Below, piece after piece: positions 48,452 to 56,452 of a stretch of DNA of 64,000 bases. Made by a program: the position numbers and the translations under genes. Position 1 is the stretch's first letter, and each line of letters opens with the position of its first letter. The notes below the pieces were generated by a model. It was not told where the DNA came from. It did not search any database and saw only the letters and a program-made list of their open reading frames with translations. Source of the DNA: an uncultured Collinsella sp. (GTDB lineage: Bacteria > Actinomycetota > Coriobacteriia > Coriobacteriales > Coriobacteriaceae); contig CAUHCN010000003.1 in assembly GCA_959604825.1 (NCBI GenBank), positions 1 to 64,000 on the forward strand. Direction: 5' to 3'.

Positions 48452-48480
48452 GAATGAGGGCGCCATCGGCGCCCTCATTC
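48452..48480. terminator. Perfect 13-bp hairpin after the AraC gene
   Basis: GAATGAGGGCGCC (48452-48464) pairs with GGCGCCCTCATTC (48468-48480) with a 3-nt loop, right after the AraC stop. It is the first of three similar hairpins in the region. Confidence 0.7.
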
Positions 48481-48800
48481 ACCAAATTCAATCCAGCCCA
48501 CCTGACCCGAACGGCCGAGTCGTTGCAGAACCCGGGAGCCCCGGCAGGGCGGGTGCTTGCTCAAAATGAGTTCCCTCCAAAACAATGGGCGCGCCAACGG
48601 CGCGCCCATTCACTCTATTCCATTCAGCCCCGCCTGACCCGAACGGCCGAGTCGTCTGGCCGGGGAAGCCCCGAGTCGCCGGGGTGTTTGCTCCAAATGA
48701 GTTCCGCATGCAAAGAAGGCCACTAAATGTGGCCTTCGTCTTGCATAGGACTGTTTGAAATTTGGAGGAAATACCCCGGCGACTCGGGGCTTCCCCGGCC
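48481..48800. repeat. Hairpin series and 28-bp inverted repeat before gatB
   Basis: A second hairpin (12 bp, 48584-48595 with 48599-48610) and a third (9 bp, 48715-48723 with 48729-48737) follow. CTGACCCGAACGGCCGAGTC occurs twice, about 130 bases apart (near 48501 and 48634). A 28-bp arm (48658-48685) is exactly complementary to 48773-48800, enclosing the third hairpin, and CTCCAAAT/ATTTGGAG extends the pairing inward. No gene is seen. This looks like a duplicated palindromic element. Confidence 0.85.
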
Positions 48801-48806
48801 TCGCAG

Positions 48807-50483
48807 CTACGAGAGCGACGTTCTCAGCAACTCGTTGAAGAGTTTCGGGTTGCCCTTGCCGCAGCTCGCCTTCATGCACTGGCCCACCAAAAAGCCGATG
48901 ACCTTCTGGTTGCCGTCACGATACTGCTGCGCCTGCTCGGCACAGTTTGCCAGCACCTCGTCCACGATCGGCTGCAACGCACCGGCATCGCTCACCTGAC
49001 GCATGCCGCGCTCGTCGACGATCTTGTTGGGGTCGTCGCCGGTCTGGGCCATGGCCTCAAAGACCTCGTGCGCCTGGTTGGAGCTGATGGCATCGGTCGC
49101 CAGCAGCTTGGCGAGTGCCGCCACTTGAGCCGGCACGATGCCGGACTCGGCGAGCGACACGCCCGCGCCCTTAAGGTAGGCGATCATCTCGTTCACCAGC
49201 AGGTTTGCGACCGTCTGGGCCTCCTTGCCAGCCATGCCGGCAGCAGCGGCCTCAAAGAACTCGGCAAACTCCGGGTCGCCGGCGATCTGCTCGGCATCGG
49301 CCGCCTTAATGCCAAAGTCGGTCTCAAAACGGGCGCGCTTGGCATCGGGCAGCTCGGGGATCTCGCCACGGCAGCGGTCGATAAACTCGTCGTCCAAATC
49401 GAACGGCGCCAGGTCGGGATCGGGGAACAGACGATAGTCGTCTGCCGTTTCCTTCACACGCATGACCACGGTGCGCTTGCGGCTGGGCTCCCAGTGGCGG
49501 GTCTCCTGATAGATGATGCCGCCCTCCTCGAGCACCTCGGCCTGGCGGCAGATCTCGTAGGCAAGGCCGTCGTGCAGGCTCTTAAACGAGTTGAGGTTCT
49601 TGAGCTCGGTCTTGGTGCCCAGCTTGGTCTCGCCGCGGCGGCGCAGCGACACGTTGCCGTCGCAGCGCATGGAACCCTTCTCCATGGAGCAGTCCGAGAT
49701 GCCCAGCGTCACAAAGATGCGACGGAGCTTCTCCATAAACAGGCGCGCTTCCTCGGGCGTGCGCAAGTCGGGCTCGGTGACAAGCTCGATGAGCGGCGTG
49801 CCGCAGCGGTTGTAGTCGACGAGCGACTCGGCCGCGGCGGTAATGCGGCCCTCGGCGCCACCCACGTGGACCATCTTGGCGGCGTCCTCCTCCATGTGGA
49901 TGCGCAGGATGCGGATGGGCACCGTGTAGGAACCGTCCTCGCGACGCTCGGGCATCTGCAGGTTGGACGCATCGTAGCTGGCCAGATGGCCGGCGCGCTG
50001 GTTGCCCTCGCGCATGGTCGATGTCATGGACGTGGACAGGCCCTCGGCGTTGGCCGAGGCGCTTGCCAGACTCTGGGCCTCGGCCTCGCCAAACGCGCAG
50101 TCGGGGCGCTCGGCGGCACCGCGACCGGTCACGTCCAGGTCCAGGTGACCGTACATGGCAAAGGCGACCGGACCCTGCGTGGTCTGGAAGTTCTTGGCCA
50201 TATCGGGATAGAAGTAGTGCTTGCGGTAGAACATCGAGTGGCGCTGGATCTCGCAGTTGGTGGCCAGACCCGCCTTGACGATGCTCTCGATGGCGCGCTT
50301 GTTGGGCACCGGCAGGGCGCCGGGCAGGCCCAGGCACACCGGGCACACGTTGGCGTTGGGCTCGTCATCGTGGCTGAGCTTGCAATTGCAGAACATCTTG
50401 GTATCGAGTGCGGTGAGCTCGGTATGGATCTCCAGGCCGATCACGGCCTCCCAATCCTGCAGGACCTCGGAAAGCTCCTTCAT
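48807..50483 (-). CDS. gatB: Aspartyl/glutamyl-tRNA(Asn/Gln) amidotransferase subunit B
   Basis: GatB is the kinase/tRNA-binding subunit that activates misacylated tRNAs before amidation. The sequence shows VIGLEIHTEL, 'YFYPDMAKNFQTTQ', RIHMEEDAAK, DYNRCGTPLIELVTEPD, KTELKNLNSF and DDYRLFPDPDLAPF, then the helical YqeY-like tail. At 558 residues it is about 70-80 longer than usual. The extra residues lie between GHLDLDVTG and VPIRILRIHMEED (about residues 117-185). Its ATG overlaps the gatA stop by one base. The cysteines CNCK and CPVC near the N-terminus may bind zinc. Confidence 0.96.
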   Translation of the reverse strand: MKELSEVLQDWEAVIGLEIHTELTALDTKMFCNCKLSHDDEPNANVCPVCLGLPGALPVPNKRAIESIVKAGLATNCEIQRHSMFYRKHYFYPDMAKNFQTTQGPVAFAMYGHLDLDVTGRGAAERPDCAFGEAEAQSLASASANAEGLSTSMTSTMREGNQRAGHLASYDASNLQMPERREDGSYTVPIRILRIHMEEDAAKMVHVGGAEGRITAAAESLVDYNRCGTPLIELVTEPDLRTPEEARLFMEKLRRIFVTLGISDCSMEKGSMRCDGNVSLRRRGETKLGTKTELKNLNSFKSLHDGLAYEICRQAEVLEEGGIIYQETRHWEPSRKRTVVMRVKETADDYRLFPDPDLAPFDLDDEFIDRCRGEIPELPDAKRARFETDFGIKAADAEQIAGDPEFAEFFEAAAAGMAGKEAQTVANLLVNEMIAYLKGAGVSLAESGIVPAQVAALAKLLATDAISSNQAHEVFEAMAQTGDDPNKIVDERGMRQVSDAGALQPIVDEVLANCAEQAQQYRDGNQKVIGFLVGQCMKASCGKGNPKLFNELLRTSLS

Positions 50484-51997
50484 TACAGCTCGCCTCCCTT
50501 CCCGGCAAAAGCGGGCGCGACGGAAAGCGCGGGCGCACCCGTGGCGGCATCGGCAAAGCCGCGCTCCAGGGCGCGGGCAAACGTGAGCAGCTGACGGTCC
50601 TTAAAGGCCGGACCCACCAGCTGGGCAGAAACGGGCAGCTGAGTATCCTCGCCCAGGCCCAGCGGCACCGAGATACCGCCGTTGCCGCAGATGTTGAGCG
50701 AAATGGTGTACAGGTCGGAGAGGTACATCTGCGTGGGGTCGCTGATCTCGCCAAACTTAAAGGCCGTGCGCGGCGAGGCGGGCATGAGGATGGTGTCCAC
50801 CTTGGCATACGCGGCGTCGTAGTCCTGCGTGATGAGCGTGCGGGCCTTTTGCGCAGCGTAGTAGTACTTGTCGTACACGCCCGAGCTCAGCAGGTAGGCG
50901 CCGAGCATCTGACGGCGCTTGGCCTCGGCACCAAAGCCGTGGGCGCGCGAAAGCGAGCTCTGGTCGGACAGGTTGGCGCAGCCCTCCTCCTGGTAGCCGT
51001 AGCGAATGCCGTCGAAGCGGGCCAGGTTGGAGAACGCCTCGGCCGGGCCGATGACGTAGTAGGCGGCGATGGCGGCGTCCAGGTGCGGCAGGTCGACCTC
51101 GACCAGCTCGGCGCCCTGGTTCTGCAGCTCCTGGGCGGCGCGCTGAACAGCGGCCTTGACCTCGGGCGTCAGGCCCTCGGCCTCCATAAACGCGGGGATG
51201 ATGCCCACGCGCTTGCCCTCGATGCTGTCGTTGAGATGCTCGGTAAAGTCGACGGCGCAATCCTGGCTGGTGCAGTCGTACGGATCGTGGCCCGCACCGG
51301 TAAGCGCGTTCATGGCCAGCGCGACATCCTCGACCGTGCGGCCAAAGGGGCCCACCTGGTCGAGCGACGAGCCAAAGGCAACCACGCCGTAACGGCTCAC
51401 GGCGCCATACGTGGGCTTAAAGCCCACCACGCCGCACAGCGACGCCGGCTGGCGGATGGAGCCACCGGTGTCCGAGCCCAGCGAGAGCGCAACCTCGCCC
51501 GCGGCGACGGCGGCAGCGGAGCCGCCCGAGGAGCCGCCGGGCACGCGCTCGGTATCCCAGGGGTTGTTGGTGCGGTGGAAGGCCGAGCTCTCGGTGGAGC
51601 TGCCAAAGGCGAACTCGTCCATGTTGGCCTTGCCCATGGGCAGGCAGCCGGCGTCGAGCATGCGCTGGACGCAGGTGGCGGTGTAGACGCTCTGGTAGTC
51701 CTCGAGCATGCGGGAAGCGCAGGTGGTGCGCGTGCCCACGAGGTTCATGTTGTCCTTAATGGCCAGCGGCACGCCCGCAAGCGGGGGCAGCGGCTTGCCT
51801 GCGGCACGGTCGGCATCCACGCGCGCGGCGGCCTCGAGCGCAAGCTCGGGCGCCACCTGCAGGAATGCCTGGACCCCACCCTCGCGCGCCTCGATGGCCT
51901 CGAGCGAGGCCTGAGCGACCTCGGTGGCCGAAAAATCGCCGGCGGCAACGTGCGCGGCCAGCTGCGCGGCCGTGAATCGATCGAGATTGAGCTTCAT
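50483..51997 (-). CDS. gatA: Aspartyl/glutamyl-tRNA(Asn/Gln) amidotransferase subunit A
   Basis: GatA is the amidase that frees ammonia from glutamine. The Ser-cisSer-Lys triad is visible: the Lys in PLAIKDNM, and the two Ser in the GGSSGGSAAAVAAGEVALSLGSD amidase signature, read as GGSSGGSAAAV then ALSLGSDTGGSIRQPA. The length of 504 residues is normal. It sits between gatC and gatB with single-base TAATG overlaps on both sides, so the three subunits are translated together. Confidence 0.97.
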   Translation of the reverse strand: MKLNLDRFTAAQLAAHVAAGDFSATEVAQASLEAIEAREGGVQAFLQVAPELALEAAARVDADRAAGKPLPPLAGVPLAIKDNMNLVGTRTTCASRMLEDYQSVYTATCVQRMLDAGCLPMGKANMDEFAFGSSTESSAFHRTNNPWDTERVPGGSSGGSAAAVAAGEVALSLGSDTGGSIRQPASLCGVVGFKPTYGAVSRYGVVAFGSSLDQVGPFGRTVEDVALAMNALTGAGHDPYDCTSQDCAVDFTEHLNDSIEGKRVGIIPAFMEAEGLTPEVKAAVQRAAQELQNQGAELVEVDLPHLDAAIAAYYVIGPAEAFSNLARFDGIRYGYQEEGCANLSDQSSLSRAHGFGAEAKRRQMLGAYLLSSGVYDKYYYAAQKARTLITQDYDAAYAKVDTILMPASPRTAFKFGEISDPTQMYLSDLYTISLNICGNGGISVPLGLGEDTQLPVSAQLVGPAFKDRQLLTFARALERGFADAATGAPALSVAPAFAGKGGEL

Positions 51998-52308
51998 TAC
52001 TCGCTCTCCCCCTCTCCCAAAATGGACGGCACGCGGAAGTAGCGGTCGCGCGCGCTGCCGGCGTTTTCGAGCGCGACGTCGAGCGGCAGGTCGCGCTCGG
52101 GCTCGCGCAGGTCATCGCCCATCACGTTGGACAGGCTTCCGATAGGATGGAACGTGGGCTCCACGTCGGGCAAGTCATATTGCAAGACGGGCTCGAGCAT
52201 CTGGACGGCGTCGTTCAGGTAGGACGTCATCTGGGTGAGCTCGTCATCGGTCAGTGCGATCTTTGCGTACTCGGCGATGCCGCGCACGTCTTTCTCGCTG
52301 AGTGCCAT
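51997..52308 (-). CDS. gatC: Aspartyl/glutamyl-tRNA(Asn/Gln) amidotransferase subunit C
   Basis: The small 103-residue subunit holds GatA and GatB together. The family pattern is IAEYAKIALTDDELTQM and NVMGDDLREPERDLPLDVAL near the end. ATG 52308 follows GGAAGGGAG; the upstream in-frame ATG is unnecessary. It is the first gene of the gatCAB operon. Confidence 0.95.
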   Translation of the reverse strand: MALSEKDVRGIAEYAKIALTDDELTQMTSYLNDAVQMLEPVLQYDLPDVEPTFHPIGSLSNVMGDDLREPERDLPLDVALENAGSARDRYFRVPSILGEGESE

Positions 52309-52459
52309 AGGCGCTCCCTTCCGCATAACAGATAAACCGCTCTAGTATACAAGGCAACGCCGCTTGGAGCAGGTGCTTTACCCAAATGCAGCGAAAACGT
52401 AACGAGGGCGGCGGATGCGTCCCGGCGGTTATGCAGCAAAATCTGCATCGTCACAATGC

Positions 52460-52614
52460 AAAACCGTCCCGCCCACAACGAAAACCGTCCCGCCCGCAAC
52501 GAAAAGCATCGCAACATTCGACGCTTTTCGCCAAAATCGCGATTTTCATCGAATGTTGTGATGGTTTGGAAGCCCCCGACCACCACAAAAATGCCTGTCC
52601 CCATTGCGGTGGTT
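52460..52614. repeat. Cluster of short repeats between gatC and the sortase
   Basis: Two 21-bp tandem units starting AAAACCGTCCCGCCC (52460-52480, 52481-52501) are followed by a 17-bp inverted repeat, CATCGCAACATTCGACG / CATCGAATGTTGTGATG (52507-52523 with 52547-52563), and a CCACCACAAA...GCGGTGG palindrome (52579-52614). The second and third have close copies at 62811-62926. No gene lies in 52309-52626. Confidence 0.8.
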
Positions 52615-52626
52615 CTGGAGAATGTC

Positions 52627-53565
52627 TTATGCCGAGGCCTTGACCTTGCGGCGCTTGCGGACCGCGTGGATCACGATATCCAGCAGCAACAGCACAATGG
52701 CTACGACCACGATGAGCACGGCAAACTCGCGCTTGCCCCAGTGGCGGCCAGCCAGCGACTTTTGCTTGTCGACGTCCTTCTTGTTGTACTTGGTGCGCAC
52801 GCAATGCACCAGCAGGCGATGGTCGTTCACGCCGTAGGGCGTGCAGGTGACGAGCGTCACCTTGTCGGCGCCGGGCTCGATGGTCAGCGACTCCATCTCC
52901 TCGGGCAGCACCACCTCGGAGTCCACCATCTTGTAGGCGAGCGTCTTGTTCATGGTGTGCAGCAGCACCAGGTCGCCGGGCTCCAGCGAGTGGATGTCGT
53001 CGAACATGCTCAGGTTGCGCATGCCCGAGTGCGCGGTGAGCACGCAATGCGTCGAGGTGCCGCCCACCGGCAGGCTCGTGCCTTCCAAGTGCCCGACGCC
53101 CGCCATAAGGACTTCTTCGCTCGTGCCGTGGTAGATGGGCATGCTCACGTCGATGGAGGGGATCTCGACCCAGCTCATCATGGGGTCGCGGTCAAAGATG
53201 AGCTGCTGGGCGTAGGGCTCGATCTGGTCGGCGGGAAGCTCGGTGGCCTCGCCCGCCAGCTGCTCGTTAAAGGAGCGCGCCTGGAGCAGGATGCGCTCGC
53301 GCTCCTCGGCAGATAGCGCGTCCACGGTGCTGGACACGGTGCTGATCTGGTTGAACACGCCCGAGGCCTCGAGCCGGTCCAAAATCCACGGCCAGGTCAT
53401 AAGGCCCACGCCAATAAGGATGATGACGATAGTGATGAGCCGATCGGCCCAGCGCGGCAGCCGCTTGCGGCGGCGCTTGGGCTTTGGTTGAGGTTTGGGC
53501 TGAGGGCTTGAGCCGCCGTTGTCCGCGGCGTTATTGCTCTTCATATGTTTGGCGCCCTGCACCAT
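52627..53565 (-). CDS. Class C sortase (pilin polymerase)
   Basis: It is predicted to join pilins at their sorting motifs. Residues 1-40 are basic, a membrane anchor follows (LITIVIILIGVGLMTWPWIL), then a 'DPMMSW' lid segment as in class C sortases. The sortase core has the catalytic His in LTAHSGM and the Cys in VTLVTCTPYGVNDHRLLVH, with the Arg in that same block. A second membrane helix near the C-terminus (FAVLIVVVAIVLLLLDIVIH) is typical of class C. ATG 53565 follows GGAGTGA. Three pilin genes lie upstream on the same strand, with the toxin-like repeats between. Confidence 0.95.
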   Translation of the reverse strand: MVQGAKHMKSNNAADNGGSSPQPKPQPKPKRRRKRLPRWADRLITIVIILIGVGLMTWPWILDRLEASGVFNQISTVSSTVDALSAEERERILLQARSFNEQLAGEATELPADQIEPYAQQLIFDRDPMMSWVEIPSIDVSMPIYHGTSEEVLMAGVGHLEGTSLPVGGTSTHCVLTAHSGMRNLSMFDDIHSLEPGDLVLLHTMNKTLAYKMVDSEVVLPEEMESLTIEPGADKVTLVTCTPYGVNDHRLLVHCVRTKYNKKDVDKQKSLAGRHWGKREFAVLIVVVAIVLLLLDIVIHAVRKRRKVKASA

Positions 53566-53695
53566 CGCCAGTCACTCCTCTACAACTCAAGTTGTCTAAA
53601 CAAATAATAGCCGATTAGCAGGCTCCCCCGCCCGACAACACAGCTAGACCGCACCGTCCAGTCGAGGATAAGCCAGCATTTGAGTTTTCAAAATG

Positions 53696-53727
53696 TCCCG
53701 AATCGGCGGGGCGATTCGGGATACAAT
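53696..53727 (+). promoter_or_regulatory. Promoter with dyad for the small RNA, copy 1
   Basis: TCCCGAATC (53696-53704) and GATTCGGGA (53713-53721) form a perfect 9-bp dyad that runs straight into TACAAT (53722-53727), a good -10 box. The dyad covers the -35 position, so a bound repressor could block the RNA. Confidence 0.6.
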
Positions 53728-53733
53728 GTCAAT

Positions 53734-53832
53734 AGAAAACGACGCACCCCGCGTAAGTGTACGAGAGCGCGGGCGGCCTAGTTTTCAGTTTTTGTTAAAT
53801 GCCCGGGATCCGACCCCCGGGCATTCTTATTT
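53734..53832 (+). ncRNA. Candidate antitoxin small RNA, copy 1
   Basis: The predicted transcript starts about seven bases after the -10 box and ends at the GCCCGGG/CCCGGGC hairpin (53801-53807 with 53816-53822) followed by ATTCTTATTT. It would be about 100 nt and has no good open frame. Its 3' end overlaps the end of the facing toxin-like gene. Confidence 0.5.
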
Positions 53833-53976
53833 GCGCTTTCGGCGCAAATGCCTTCTACCGTCCGCACCGCGCGTGCGCCTACGGACCTTAAACCGAACCT
53901 CATACGAGTCAAGAAACGCGATGATGAACGAGCCCACCGCCGCGAGGGCGGCGAGCGCGTTAAGGAATTTCAGCAT
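53827..53976 (-). CDS. Small hydrophobic toxin-like peptide (Fst/par-type candidate)
   Basis: The 49-residue product begins with a hydrophobic segment (FLNALAALAAVGSFIIAFL, residues 4-22) and ends with a highly basic tail (RFKVRRRTRG, then HLRRKRK). This layout is that of type I toxins of the Fst/Ldr kind. ATG 53976 follows GGAGG at a good distance, which argues that it is translated. The stop lies within the hairpin-and-tail zone of the facing small RNA, so both transcripts converge on one terminator, as in par loci. A possible leftward -10 (TAAAAT) lies near 54033-54038. No homologue is recognised. Confidence 0.6.
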   Translation of the reverse strand: MLKFLNALAALAAVGSFIIAFLDSYEVRFKVRRRTRGADGRRHLRRKRK

Positions 53977-54212
53977 TTGGGGACCTCCGATCGAGTCGTC
54001 GGCCGCCCGCGCACGGGATGCGTCGCAAGGCCATTTTACTGCGAGCGCATGCACCCACGGCTGGTAAACGCGATTTTGACAAACATTTGTTCGATAGTTA
54101 CACACACGGCTCCTCGCCCAGCGGAGCCTGGCCGCATTGTCCGGGTTTGCCCGACGTGTTTGCGTTTTCAAATGTCCCGAATCGGCGGGGCGATTCGGGA
54201 TACAATCGTTAC

Positions 54213-54309
54213 AGGAAACGACACGCCCCGCGTAAGTGTTCGAAAGCGCGAGCGAGCAGTTTCCGGTGTTGTTAAATGCCCGGGCCTCTAACCCCGGGCA
54301 TTCTTATTT
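54213..54309 (+). ncRNA. Candidate antitoxin small RNA, copy 2
   Basis: Promoter, length and terminator are as in copy 1. Because the facing toxin frame is broken, this RNA could be an orphan that still acts on the copy 1 transcript. Confidence 0.45.
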
Positions 54310-54414
54310 GCGCTTGTTGCGGCGCAAATGCCTTCTACCGTCCGCACCGCGCGTGCGCCTACGGACCTTAAACCGAACCTCATACGAGTCAAGAAACGCG
54401 ATGACGAACGTGCC
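54304..54414 (-). pseudogene. Truncated toxin-like peptide, copy 2
   Basis: The frame reads VIAFLDSYEVRFKVRRRTRG and so on to the basic end with LRRNKRK, nearly the same as copy 1. The N-terminal 15 residues, start codon and ribosome site are replaced by unrelated DNA (54415 onward). It should not be functional. Confidence 0.65.
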
Positions 54415-54448
54415 CGCATCGGACGATGGAGGCTGACTGCGTTATCCC

Positions 54449-54486
54449 AAAAAATCGGGGCAGACTCCAGTGCGGAGTCTGCCCCG
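54449..54486 (-). terminator. Terminator of the pilin operon
   Basis: A perfect 13-bp stem (54456-54468 with 54474-54486, 5-nt loop) is followed leftward by TTTTTT. It lies about 100 bases after the major pilin stop and separates the pilins from the sortase. Confidence 0.88.
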
Positions 54487-54586
54487 AAAAGAGAATGGCA
54501 AAGCAAGAACGTCGATGGACGAGAAAAGTGTCCGCAAGTCTCATGGCCATCACATCCCACCTGCCAAAGGGATGGGTGAGCGAGCG

Positions 54587-56344
54587 TTACTCCTGCTCGG
54601 ACTCCTCAGCCTGCTTACGGCTGCGGATGAGGTGCGCCACGCCGATGCACAGCACCGCGCCACCAGCGATCCAGGTGAAGGTCACACCGTTGAGGCCGGT
54701 GAGGGGAAGGCCGGAGCCCTGCTGGTCGGTGACAGTGAGGTGTACCTTGCCGTCAGCAGCCTCGGTATTAGTTTGAGCCACCTTGACGAGATTCTCATCA
54801 GTACCATTAGCAAGAGTGCAGCCCGGGTTAACAACAGTCGTATCGTCTGCCGGAAGCGCCCCGCGAGTAATGGTGAACGTGATGCCAGCGCTGTGGGAGT
54901 TGTTATATCCAGGCGCCGGCTTGACCTCCGTAAGGACGTAAGTACCCTCATCAAGACCAACAACGTTGATCTTGCCGCTTGCGTCGGTCGTCAGCTTGGC
55001 CTGCTCGCTATCAGGCGTCTTGGTACCATCCGCCTTGATATAGTTACCATCATCGCCCTGCTCCTGCAGCGTGAACTCAACGCCCGCGAGCCCCTTATTT
55101 TCATCATCGGAGCCCACCTTGGTGACATCGATGCCATAGGTGTAGTCATAAGCAGAGTGCTCAACCGTGGTGCCGATTCCATTGCCGTGCGGGTTGTTAG
55201 AATAGGTCAGCGTAACCGTATTTTTCTGGGGTTTGCCAACCAAACCCTGGAAAGCATCTTTAATCTTACCCTTATCATCAAAGATCTTGGTAGAGTCGAG
55301 TTTTGCCTCGTATTCAACCGTCACATTAGACGAACCGTTAACGCTAATTGCATTATTTTTTTCATCAACGCAGGACTTGAGGTCTACAAAGCTAACGGTG
55401 AGTACGCCGCCCGAATAGCTTTTTGTGTAGCCGGATGCAGGATCAGCCTTGACGGTCTTGCCATCAATCTTGACATCGACGATCGGCGAGCCGTCCTCGT
55501 CGCACTTAACCGTCATGGAGCCAGGCAGATTATCCGTAAATAAATACGCATAGGTGCTGTAGGTGTTGATGTTGCTCGCAACTGTACCGGCAAGCTGGTA
55601 CTTGATAGGCTGATCCATGCGGGAGTCGGCGGACTTATTAAACGTGGCATCCGTCGCGTCGTCCTTGACGGCCTTGGTCACGTTGGGGACGCTCTTCTTG
55701 GGGGCTACATTAACGTCAGAGCCACCGACAATGGTGAAAATCGGCGAAGTGTACACGTCAGTATTGCCGGTCTTACTGGGCACATCGGTCACGAAAAGCC
55801 AGTAGCCTTGGTCCAGACTCTCAAAGTTACCCTTGTTGGAACCGCTCGGTTTTGCCCAGGTTAGATTCGAGTCCTCAAGTGCGGCAGCGATCTTGTCGAG
55901 CACGCTTCCGGCATTGACGTTATTACCATCTTTATCGTTCCCGTGTTTTTTGATGAACTGGGCCCACGCCTGAGGAGATTTAGCGTCTGCGTCGGTTGGG
56001 AAACCAGCAGGCTTGGGCTCATCAGTATCGAACGCCGTAGTCACTGCCCTCATTACGGAATCGTTTGCCCAAGCAATGTCGGAAAGTGTCTTGTCGCCAG
56101 TCCAAACGCCCTCATCCTTATTCTGTGTGACCGTCGCCTTGAAAATCTGGATGCCCTTGAAAGATGTGTCGGCATATTCAGCAGTGCCAGGGTCAGTGAT
56201 AAACACCTTGCCCTTCTCCGTAGCCACCGTTGGCACACCCTCAGCAAACGCCATGGTCACCGGGGCCATGACGCCGCCGAAGCTCAACGCCGCCGTGAGG
56301 CCTGCTGTCACTGCCAGGCGTGCAATGTTCTTGTTCATGCTCAT
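54587..56344 (-). CDS. SpaA-type major pilin (LPLTG)
   Basis: The 585-residue protein starts with a signal peptide (MSMNKNIARLAVTAGLTAA..., cut near AFAEG). A pilin-like motif VNVAPKKSVPN near residue 215 offers the lysine joined by the sortase. CnaB-type domains follow; one has an E-box, GTYVLTEVKPAPGYN. The C-terminus has LPLTG, a membrane helix and RSRKQAEESEQE. ATG 56344 follows GGAGG at eight bases. As the last pilin of the operon, with classical sorting signal and pilin motif, it is the best candidate for the shaft. Confidence 0.9.
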   Translation of the reverse strand: MSMNKNIARLAVTAGLTAALSFGGVMAPVTMAFAEGVPTVATEKGKVFITDPGTAEYADTSFKGIQIFKATVTQNKDEGVWTGDKTLSDIAWANDSVMRAVTTAFDTDEPKPAGFPTDADAKSPQAWAQFIKKHGNDKDGNNVNAGSVLDKIAAALEDSNLTWAKPSGSNKGNFESLDQGYWLFVTDVPSKTGNTDVYTSPIFTIVGGSDVNVAPKKSVPNVTKAVKDDATDATFNKSADSRMDQPIKYQLAGTVASNINTYSTYAYLFTDNLPGSMTVKCDEDGSPIVDVKIDGKTVKADPASGYTKSYSGGVLTVSFVDLKSCVDEKNNAISVNGSSNVTVEYEAKLDSTKIFDDKGKIKDAFQGLVGKPQKNTVTLTYSNNPHGNGIGTTVEHSAYDYTYGIDVTKVGSDDENKGLAGVEFTLQEQGDDGNYIKADGTKTPDSEQAKLTTDASGKINVVGLDEGTYVLTEVKPAPGYNNSHSAGITFTITRGALPADDTTVVNPGCTLANGTDENLVKVAQTNTEAADGKVHLTVTDQQGSGLPLTGLNGVTFTWIAGGAVLCIGVAHLIRSRKQAEESEQE

Positions 56345-56452
56345 CTTCTTTTCCTCCGTTTTCCGTTTGATTCTCATTCGATCGGTCATCATCTGTCTGT
56401 GTCTTAGCATCTGCTTCGCTACGTCTCGCCCCGCTCTCTGTGGGGCTGCCAG

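Larger units (their letters stand above)
53684..53934. repeat. Repeat copy 1 of a duplicated 250-bp unit
   Basis: Positions 53684-53934 are nearly identical to 54164-54414, offset by about 480 bases. Each copy holds a dyad operator, a rightward -10 box, a GCCCGGG hairpin and the 3' part of a leftward toxin-like frame. Confidence 0.9.
54164..54414. repeat. Repeat copy 2 of the duplicated unit
   Basis: The copy keeps the dyad (54175-54183 with 54192-54200), the TACAAT box (54201-54206) and the hairpin (54278-54284 with 54293-54299). Similarity ends near 54414, where the toxin-like frame would need its N-terminus. Confidence 0.9.
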
